Source: an uncultured Veillonellaceae bacterium (lineage in GTDB: Bacteria; Bacillota; Negativicutes; Veillonellales; Negativicoccaceae). Taken from it: a DNA stretch of 64,000 nt. Numbering within the stretch: position 1 is the stretch's first letter; each line of letters opens with the position of its first letter. Under the pieces are notes generated by a model. That model made no database searches and had not been told where the DNA came from. It saw nothing but the letters and a program-made list of their open reading frames with translations. The DNA is taken from NCBI GenBank assembly GCA_945876385.1, contig CAMCNU010000001.1, positions 362,105-426,104 of the forward strand, in the 5' to 3' direction. The position numbers and the translations under genes are program-made. Shown here one piece after another: positions 58,562-64,000 of the stretch.

Positions 58562-59329
58562 ATGAACACCTATGAAGACCGAATCCGCAAACTCGCCGCA
58601 CTGCTGAGTACCCACTCCCGCATTGTATTTTTCGGCGGCGCCGGGGTATCGACCGAATCCGACATCCCCGATTTTCGCGGTTCCGGCGGCATCTATCGCC
58701 GTCCCCGTCAATCGCCCTGGTCGGCGGAGGAAATGCTCTCCCACCATTTTTATCTCGAACATCCGAAAGAATTTTTCGACAACTATAAAGAACGCGAAGG
58801 ATTCATGCGGGATGTATCCCCCAATCGTGCCCACTATGCACTGGCCCGCCTGGAAGAAAAAGGACGCCTGGCGGCGGTGGTCACCCAAAACATTGACGGC
58901 CTGCACCAACGTGCCGGCAGTCGCCGCGTCTACGAACTCCACGGCTCGGTGCACCGCAACTACTGTACCGAATGCCGCGCCTTTTTCGACATCGACAGTT
59001 TTATCGCACTCTGTACGCCGATTCCCCACTGTCCGCAATGCGGCGGCATCATCAAGCCCGATGTCGTACTCTATGAAGAAAGCTTGGACACCGACGTTCT
59101 CACGGATGCGGTCGATGCCATTCGCGACGCCGATCTGCTCATTATCGGCGGTACCAGCTTGGTCGTCTATCCGGCCGCCGGATTAATCCGTGAATACCGT
59201 GGTGAGCAGATTGTCCTCATCAATCGTGACCCCACCCCCGGCGATCGCTACGCGAATTTACTCTTTCACGAGAGTATCGGCGACGTATTGGAAAAAAGCG
59301 TCGCGCTGCTCTCGCCGCCGACCGCATAA
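58562..59329 (+). CDS. cobB: NAD-dependent protein deacylase (sirtuin)
   Basis: 255 residues, SIR2 fold. FGGAGVSTESDIPDFRG at 24-40, TQNIDGLHQRAG at 108-119, catalytic H127 (ELHGSV), a zinc site of C135, C138, C157 and C160, and GTSLVVYPAAGL near the C-terminus. It removes acetyl groups from lysine using NAD. AAAGGAGG precedes the ATG. Divergent from the oxidoreductase, with 91 bases between their starts. Confidence 0.95.
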   Translation: MNTYEDRIRKLAALLSTHSRIVFFGGAGVSTESDIPDFRGSGGIYRRPRQSPWSAEEMLSHHFYLEHPKEFFDNYKEREGFMRDVSPNRAHYALARLEEKGRLAAVVTQNIDGLHQRAGSRRVYELHGSVHRNYCTECRAFFDIDSFIALCTPIPHCPQCGGIIKPDVVLYEESLDTDVLTDAVDAIRDADLLIIGGTSLVVYPAAGLIREYRGEQIVLINRDPTPGDRYANLLFHESIGDVLEKSVALLSPPTA

Positions 59330-59334
59330 TCACG

Positions 59335-59374
59335 CAATGCCTCCCGCATCCGCTTGCCGATGCGGGAGGCATTG
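59335..59374. terminator. Hairpin between convergent sirtuin and membrane-protein genes
   Basis: Sixteen-base-pair perfect stem CAATGCCTCCCGCATC / GATGCGGGAGGCATTG with an 8-base loop. There is no proper T run on either side, so termination may be inefficient, or the hairpin may act as an RNA stabiliser for both transcripts. Confidence 0.7.
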
Positions 59375-59377
59375 TCT

Positions 59378-59971
59378 TCATTCAGGCGACGAGTCGGTAT
59401 CTTCGCCGCGCTTCTTGGCCAATGCATTGGCACGTGCCCGCCGTTTACGGTTACGATACCGTCCTTCCGGCTTGACCGCCGCCCGCGGCGCTCCCAAATA
59501 ATGCCGCAACGACTGCGGCCAGCCGTATTCGATTGCCATGGCCACGACCATTGACAAGACGGCCGAAATACTCCACGGCAGCCATAATACCAGCGCCTCA
59601 TCTCCGATAAAGCACCACAGCAGAAAGACACTCATCCCTACTTGGCAGGCATATCCCATCACGAGCGACAGACCGTATCGTTTCCATGCCGGCGCCCCCT
59701 CTTCCCGGTACAGCAACGCAAAATAATACGCGGCGCACGCCACACTCAATGCCACAATCCAGTGCCCCGCCACCGACAGAGGAAACCCCTGCCAGTACCC
59801 GATGGCAAATGCGCCGAGCAATCCGACAAAACCGCCCACCGCCGGTGACAAAATCAGCCCCGCCAAATACGCGCCGAGCATCCCCAGCGACACTTGCGGA
59901 ATCAAACTCACCTGCGAGCCGATTAGACAAACCAGAATATAAAAGAAAATAAAAATACTCAATCGATTCAT
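59378..59971 (-). CDS. Membrane protein, possible ECF-transporter S component
   Basis: 197 residues. Five or six membrane helices in the first 145 residues, then a basic tail (RYRNRKRRARANALAKKRG). IPQVSLGMLGAYLAGLILSP and GGFVGLLGAFAIGYWQGFP resemble the small S subunits of energy-coupling-factor vitamin transporters. No ECF ATPase or T component is nearby, but S components often act alone with a shared module elsewhere. Family assignment is tentative. AGAGGTG precedes the ATG. Confidence 0.6.
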   Translation of the reverse strand: MNRLSIFIFFYILVCLIGSQVSLIPQVSLGMLGAYLAGLILSPAVGGFVGLLGAFAIGYWQGFPLSVAGHWIVALSVACAAYYFALLYREEGAPAWKRYGLSLVMGYACQVGMSVFLLWCFIGDEALVLWLPWSISAVLSMVVAMAIEYGWPQSLRHYLGAPRAAVKPEGRYRNRKRRARANALAKKRGEDTDSSPE

Positions 59972-59998
59972 GTGTATACACCTCTCATTCTCTTCGCT

Positions 59999-60007
59999 AT
60001 TATATCA
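59999..60007 (-). promoter_or_regulatory. Extended -10 promoter of the ECF-S-like gene
   Basis: Minus strand TGATATAAT (-10 at 60004-59999), 28 bases before the ATG. Confidence 0.55.
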
Positions 60008-60037
60008 CACCCGCCTTATTCTCCCGACGACGCCGTT

Positions 60038-60065
60038 TTTGCAATCGGAACTTCCATGCTATAAT
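60038..60065 (+). promoter_or_regulatory. Promoter of prfC
   Basis: TTTGCA (60038-60043), 16-base spacer, TATAAT (60060-60065) with extended TG (TGCTATAAT), 24 bases before the ATG. Confidence 0.65.
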
Positions 60066-60089
60066 AAATCGAATAACAGAGGTGAAACC

Positions 60090-61694
60090 ATGAATTTAGC
60101 ACAAGAAATCGCTCGACGTCGCACATTTGCGATTATTTCCCACCCCGACGCGGGGAAAACTACATTAACGGAAAAACTCTTGCTCTACGGCGGCGCCATC
60201 CACTTGGCCGGCTCCGTCAAAGCGCGAAAAACCGCCCGACATGCCGTCTCCGACTGGATGGAAATCGAAAAACAACGCGGCATCTCGGTCACCAGCTCCG
60301 TCCTGCAATTCGACTACGACGGACACCATGTCAATATTTTGGATACCCCCGGTCACCAGGATTTCTCGGAAGACACATACCGCACGCTCATGGCGGCCGA
60401 CAGCGCCGTCATGCTGATTGACGTCGCCAAAGGCGTAGAAGCCCAGACGGAAAAACTCTTTCGCGTCTGCAGTGACCGCGGGATACCGATTTTTACCTTC
60501 GTCAACAAAATCGACCATTTCGGGCGCAATCCGTTCGACTTGATGGAAGAAATCGAAAACATGCTCGGCATCCGCGCCTGCCCCATGAATTGGCCCGTCG
60601 GAATCAACGGCAACTACCAAGGCATCTATGAGCGCGACACGGGAATGATTCATCTCTTTGCCAAGGCCGGCGATCACGGTCAAAAGAAACTGGCCGTCAT
60701 GTCCGGCCGCCCGGATGATGCATCCATTCGCGAGCAGCTCGGCGAAGAGGTCATCCGACAACTGCAGGACGATATTGAGCTGCTCGACATTGCGGGCGAT
60801 TCGTTTGATGCGGAAAAAGTCGCCCACGGGCAACTGACCCCGATGTATTTCGGGTCGGCCATGACCAACTTCGGCGTCCAACCGTTTCTCGAGAGCTTTC
60901 TGACATTGGCGCCCGCACCGGCCGCGCGACAGGCGGCCGAGGGTATTGTCGAGCCGGACAGCGACGCGTTTTCCGCGTTCGTCTTCAAAATCCAGGCCAA
61001 TATGGACCCGAAGCACCATGACCGCATTGTCTTTATGCGCATCTGTTCAGGTGCCTTCACCAAAGGCATGTCCGTCGTTCACCGCCAATCCGGTAAAACC
61101 ATTCGCCTGGCCCAGCCGCAACAATTTCTCGCCACGGAACGCACCATCATCGACACCGCCTTTCCCGGTGATATTATCGGTGTTTTTGACCCCGGCACCA
61201 TGGGTGTCGGCGACACTCTCTGTGACGCCAAAAACCTCGTCACATTTGCCGATTTCCCTGTTTTCCCGCCGGAATTATTCGCACGGGTGACACCCAAGGA
61301 CAGCATGAAGCGTAAGCAATTCCTCAAAGGCATGAACCAACTCGCCCAAGAAGGCGCCATTCAAGTCTACACCCAAGGCGAAGGCCGCGAATCCTTCATC
61401 ATCGGCGCCGTCGGTCGCCTGCAATGGGAAGTACTCGAATATCGACTGCAAAACGAATACAACGTCACCGTCGAATTGACACCGCTCCCCTACAGTGTGG
61501 CTCGTTGGGTCCTGGACGCCCGGCCCGCCGACCTCACCGGTCTCGGTACCTCTCTGATTATCTACGACAGCCGCCAACGTCCTGTCATCTTGTTGGCCAA
61601 CGACTGGCAAGCCAATTGGCTCGTCGAGCGCAATCCGAACGTGACCTTTGTCGCTTCACCGCCGCTGACCGTCGACACCCCCGCAGCTCCTTAA
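60090..61694 (+). CDS. prfC: Peptide chain release factor 3
   Basis: 534 residues. GTPase that recycles RF1/RF2 from the ribosome. G-motifs: SHPDAGKTTLTEKLL (G1), ILDTPGHQDFSEDTYR (G3), FVNKIDHFGRNPFD (G4); domain II and III follow, with EYNVTVELTPLPYSVARWV near the C-terminus. The length and the SVKARK insert mark RF3 rather than EF-G. The ATG at 60090 has AGAGGTGA upstream; the open frame extends to 59970 but is not needed. Confidence 0.96.
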   Translation: MNLAQEIARRRTFAIISHPDAGKTTLTEKLLLYGGAIHLAGSVKARKTARHAVSDWMEIEKQRGISVTSSVLQFDYDGHHVNILDTPGHQDFSEDTYRTLMAADSAVMLIDVAKGVEAQTEKLFRVCSDRGIPIFTFVNKIDHFGRNPFDLMEEIENMLGIRACPMNWPVGINGNYQGIYERDTGMIHLFAKAGDHGQKKLAVMSGRPDDASIREQLGEEVIRQLQDDIELLDIAGDSFDAEKVAHGQLTPMYFGSAMTNFGVQPFLESFLTLAPAPAARQAAEGIVEPDSDAFSAFVFKIQANMDPKHHDRIVFMRICSGAFTKGMSVVHRQSGKTIRLAQPQQFLATERTIIDTAFPGDIIGVFDPGTMGVGDTLCDAKNLVTFADFPVFPPELFARVTPKDSMKRKQFLKGMNQLAQEGAIQVYTQGEGRESFIIGAVGRLQWEVLEYRLQNEYNVTVELTPLPYSVARWVLDARPADLTGLGTSLIIYDSRQRPVILLANDWQANWLVERNPNVTFVASPPLTVDTPAAP

Positions 61695-61705
61695 TCACCC
61701 CGTAT

Positions 61706-61806
61706 CGTCGGCAATCCGACGCGGATGCCGGCGCGTGCCGCTATCCGCCCTTTCAACGGGCGTGTAACTGCTATCCGAGCAGGTACTCCGCACCACACGT
61801 AGTGGT
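61706..61806 (+). other. Cluster of consecutive small hairpins after prfC
   Basis: Within about 100 non-coding bases there are five inverted repeats with 5-6 bp outer stems: CGTCGG/CCGACG (61706-61721), GCGGAT/ATCCGC enclosing CGGC/GCCG (61721-61748), CGCCC/GGGCG (61746-61762), CTGCT/AGCAG (61768-61782) and ACCAC/GTGGT (61792-61806). CTATCCG occurs twice (61741, 61771). A strong terminator follows. Whether this is a structured 3' UTR or a small RNA is unknown. Confidence 0.5.
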
Positions 61807-61817
61807 ATACAGCGACA

Positions 61818-61850
61818 AAAAAACTGACTTCGTTATGAAGTCAGTTTTTT
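61818..61850. terminator. Bidirectional terminator between prfC and the DUF3825 gene
   Basis: Fourteen-base-pair stem AAAAAACTGACTTC / GAAGTCAGTTTTTT with a 5-base loop; T runs on both strands. Confidence 0.95.
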
Positions 61851-61877
61851 ATTTCATCTATTTTACCGCGAACCGCC

Positions 61878-63476
61878 TTACCCGTTTCGGTGTTCCGTCG
61901 AATGCAAGTACGATTTAATCAACCACAGGCTGTCAATCGGACGCACAATCCGCGCATCGACATACGCCATCTGCGGCGTCAAAATCGTATGCGCCTGGCA
62001 ATTTCCCGCTTTGGTAATCCCGACGACCAGCGCCCCGTACGCAATATCATCCTCGCGATTCCGATAGAGCGGCAAGACGACACTCATCGTATTTTTCCCC
62101 GGATAATACACCGGTATCGCAATCGCCGGATTTTGGTCAACACGATTTTGCGCGACCTTCACATGCTCTTCCAGCCGGTCCAACAAGCGATTTTGAAAAT
62201 CCGTATTCTCCGCTACCAGCGTTCCCAGCTTGCGATTTTGCTCATTGACCTCGACCGTCTTTCCTTCCGCCACCATCCGCCGACGCTGCTCCAAAATATT
62301 TTTCAGCGGCGACTTTGTCTTTTTATCACTTTCTTCCACCAACATCTCTTCCGGTAATCGTCCTGCATTGGCAATCACGATATGCTGATAATCGACATCC
62401 AAGTAAGTTTCTTTGGTAATCGCGCGCAGGCGATCATCCAAGTCATAGCCCGCCTTTTCCGGAAACTCGGCAAAGCGCTCGCTGATAATTTTCCCGTTCC
62501 CCGTGCCGCGGATACAAAACGCACAATATACCCACTGCTGCTGGTGCGAACCGTCATCACGGGAAAACAACGCATAAATCTCGTTGTCGCGTGTATCAAC
62601 CAGTCCCGTATTAAACGCGGCGTATTGTTCGTCAATCGAATACACGATTTTGCCTTCCGTCTGTAAGCGATAGAAGGTGTACTTAATATAAGTCGCCAAA
62701 CTGATATGCTGCGGATCCATGGAAAAATACCACGGCTCACTCATCATCATCGTATACAAATCATTATAAAAATCAACTTCCGCCCCCAGCCAGGCGAATT
62801 TCTTCAGCACCGCATTCGGCTCAATATCCTGATCGTCAATCATTTCAATCGGCAAAATCGAGCGATACTCGACATTCGGCTTGGCGGGAGAAAGTATAGT
62901 GTCTTTCGTTGCAGGCGCTTGAATCCGTTTCAACGGCGCATCCGCCGCTTTGCCTTTGCGATGGGCCGTCGTACGCGTCACCCGCGGTGGCGCCGGTGAG
63001 ACCGCCATCACTGGCTTCTCTTCAACTGTCGGCGCCGGCAATGCATGCTTGGGCGTGCATTTCGCTTGCAGTGCCCGTTCACGCCCCCCGACAACACTGT
63101 GTTCTTTTCTCTCTACGTTTTTCTCCGATGCCGTTTCTGTCACGCGGGGTACTTTATTATTATGCTTCCTGTGACTTACGTGCACCGTTTCCGGCACTTC
63201 CGTGATTTCTTCCAAATACCAAATCCATTGCGGATTCTTTTCCTTATACCGATTCGGTGTATACCTCACATGCACCGGCTTGCCTTCCGTGCTGTTACGA
63301 ATGAGATCATACTCGATATACTCGTTTTCTCGCTCCGTCAAGGAACCGTTCTCTTTGGCGGCAATGTAGCTTTCATCCAGTAAATTATAATAGTCCACCT
63401 TTTCATTGCCGTACAACTTTCGCAATCGGTTCCAACTCGACGAAGGAATACACGCTCTATTTTTAATTCCTTCCAC
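61878..63476 (-). CDS. DUF3825-domain protein with long disordered linker
   Basis: 532 residues. Residues 1-95 are a small N-terminal region (NRLRKLYGNEKVDYYNLLDE...), 96-205 a low-complexity Lys/Pro/Thr linker, and about 210-530 a DUF3825 region: KFAWLGAEVDFYNDLYTMMM, SEPWYFS, ISLATYIKYTFYRLQTEGKI, YAAFNTGLVDTRDNEIYALF and a C-terminal ITKAGNCQAHTILT. DUF3825 proteins are of unknown function. The start is a GTG at 63476 with AAAGGAGG six bases upstream. No operon partner. Confidence 0.82.
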   Translation of the reverse strand: MEGIKNRACIPSSSWNRLRKLYGNEKVDYYNLLDESYIAAKENGSLTERENEYIEYDLIRNSTEGKPVHVRYTPNRYKEKNPQWIWYLEEITEVPETVHVSHRKHNNKVPRVTETASEKNVERKEHSVVGGRERALQAKCTPKHALPAPTVEEKPVMAVSPAPPRVTRTTAHRKGKAADAPLKRIQAPATKDTILSPAKPNVEYRSILPIEMIDDQDIEPNAVLKKFAWLGAEVDFYNDLYTMMMSEPWYFSMDPQHISLATYIKYTFYRLQTEGKIVYSIDEQYAAFNTGLVDTRDNEIYALFSRDDGSHQQQWVYCAFCIRGTGNGKIISERFAEFPEKAGYDLDDRLRAITKETYLDVDYQHIVIANAGRLPEEMLVEESDKKTKSPLKNILEQRRRMVAEGKTVEVNEQNRKLGTLVAENTDFQNRLLDRLEEHVKVAQNRVDQNPAIAIPVYYPGKNTMSVVLPLYRNREDDIAYGALVVGITKAGNCQAHTILTPQMAYVDARIVRPIDSLWLIKSYLHSTEHRNG

Positions 63477-63511
63477 TATAATCCTCCTTTAGTAACTGTT
63501 TTCTATTCCCA

Positions 63512-63520
63512 ATTATAACA
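63512..63520 (-). promoter_or_regulatory. Extended -10 promoter of the DUF3825 gene
   Basis: Minus strand TGTTATAAT (TATAAT at 63517-63512), 35 bases before the GTG start; no clear -35. Confidence 0.45.
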
Positions 63521-63771
63521 CACCTCGCACCAAATCTTATACTCCCGAATGGGAGCAACAGGCTACAGTAAGTATCCGATGCATATAAAAACGCCCCGTG
63601 TTTGCAGGAAGGACCTGCTCTGCCGTAATCAAGTTATGGCATACGCAACCACTGTCATTGCTGCGTCGCTTACGCTACCTTGCGCCTTAAGTGACCTCAG
63701 TTGTTTGTGCGTTGCTTGCGCTCCTATAGATGACTGTGCCTGCTTACCTGCCAACAGATGCATCTACATAC

Positions 63772-63798
63772 AAAAACACACCCGCTAACGTAGAGGTG
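63772..63798 (-). terminator. Terminator-like hairpin in repeat unit two
   Basis: Minus strand stem CACCT-CTA / TAG-C-GGGTG with a CGT loop and one bulge, followed by GTTTTT. Confidence 0.6.
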
Positions 63799-63957
63799 CT
63801 TGCCTTGCCGCAAGCAAGTTATGTCATACGCAATCACATGTCATTGATGCGTCGCTTATGCTACCTTGCGCCATAAGTGGCTTCAGTTGCTTGTGCGTTG
63901 CTTACGCTCCTATACATGACTGTGCCTGCTTACCCTGCCAACAGCTGCATCTACATA

Positions 63958-63986
63958 CAAAAACACCCCCGCATTTGCAGGGGCGT
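63958..63986 (-). terminator. Strong terminator in repeat unit three
   Basis: Minus strand ten-base-pair stem ACGCCCCTGC / GCGGGGGTGT (two G-U pairs) with an AAAT loop and a T5 tract. It implies a minus-strand transcript coming from beyond the right edge. Confidence 0.8.
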
Positions 63987-64000
63987 CTGTGTAATCAGCG

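Larger units (their letters stand above)
63477..64000. other. Non-coding end of the window (524 bases)
   Basis: No credible gene. From 63477 it holds the DUF3825 Shine-Dalgarno and an extended -10 (TGTTATAAT, 63520-63512, minus strand), a CTCCC/GGGAG hairpin at 63542-63555, then the tandem repeat array. A 79-codon open frame on the plus strand at 63549-63788 lies within the repeats and lacks coding character. Confidence 0.8.
63587..64000. repeat. Tandem repeat array, 185-187 bp unit
   Basis: Two full units (63587-63771 and 63772-63958) and the start of a third (63959 onward, continuing past the edge). By eye units one and two are about 90% identical over the CAAGTTATG...CCAACAG core (63630 and 63815 onward). 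Each unit opens with AAAAACRC and a terminator-like hairpin read on the minus strand, and each contains TGCGTCGCTTA, CTACCTTGCGCC and GTGCGTTGCTT. Not CRISPR: the unit is long and there are no spacers. Confidence 0.88.

Noticed and set aside
57181..58575. 464-codon open frame on the plus strand opposite the disulfide oxidoreductase
   Set aside because: Antisense shadow of a clear enzyme, with no Shine-Dalgarno and no recognisable motif.
61695..61877. tRNA gene after prfC
   Set aside because: The stems are too short and scattered, and no T-loop GTTCGA-type sequence is present.
63549..63788. 79-codon open frame inside the terminal repeat
   Set aside because: It runs across the repeat unit boundary, has no Shine-Dalgarno, and the second unit does not preserve the frame.
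63587..64000. CRISPR array
   Set aside because: The repeat is 185-187 bases, the copies differ from each other, and there are no unique spacers or cas genes.

Overview
The window looks like a chromosomal housekeeping segment of a diderm Firmicute, most likely a member of the Negativicutes (Veillonella/Megasphaera/Dialister/Negativicoccus type). The gene set is Firmicute: GatCAB, ScpAB, PcrA, NrdR, a family II pyrophosphatase, a perfect CIRCE element before groES-groEL, and an IspH fused to S1 repeats as known from Clostridia and Negativicutes. It also has Gram-negative traits: an RND efflux pump with a lipoprotein adaptor and a possible LPS-heptose gene at the left edge. Genus-level placement is inference. 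No tRNA, rRNA, CRISPR array, transposase or prophage was recognised.

Layout, 1-49604: almost every gene is on the minus strand, so transcription runs right to left. From the right: an alanine/glycine symporter; a YdbC/PC4-like protein and a CDF cation pump; pnp-dut and a pyrimidine-nucleoside phosphorylase; rpsT alone on the plus strand; acpS, nnrDE, a ComEC-like hydrolase and a DUF3006 protein; a cell-wall amidase and a GerMN lipoprotein; a seven-gene overlapping chain thiL-tsaE-tsaB-rimI-tsaD-histidine kinase-ANTAR regulator; groES-groEL; a TabA-like protein, TetR and an AcrAB-type pump; ppaC; pcrA-ligA-gatCAB and a small membrane protein; scpA-scpB-rluB-yhiN-cmk-plsC-ispH/S1; der-plsY-gpsA-rsmD-coaD and a coiled-coil protein; leuS; and nrdR, a dipeptidase and a partial gene.

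Layout, 49605-64000: transcription becomes mixed and accessory genes appear. They include an MFS exporter, uppP with a NUDIX hydrolase, an orphan BrxF-like P-loop protein downstream of a secreted four-repeat BamE-like protein, a SIMPL protein with a flavoredoxin-like protein, an SstT symporter, a disulfide oxidoreductase divergent from a sirtuin, an ECF-S-like membrane protein, prfC, and a DUF3825 protein. The last 524 bases are non-coding and contain a 185-187 bp tandem repeat whose units carry minus-strand terminator-like hairpins.

How the genes work together: the main themes are translation and RNA modification (t6A synthesis, RsmD, RluB, LeuS, GatCAB, PrfC, S20, PNPase), membrane and envelope building (PlsY, PlsC, GpsA, IspH, UppP, AcpS), and replication, repair and chromosome maintenance (LigA, PcrA, ScpAB, NrdR, Dut). 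The features most worth a second look are the terminal repeat array, the orphan BrxF-like protein, the repeated placement of a terminator hairpin directly before the next start codon, the hairpin cluster after prfC, and the ANTAR two-component pair embedded in the t6A operon.
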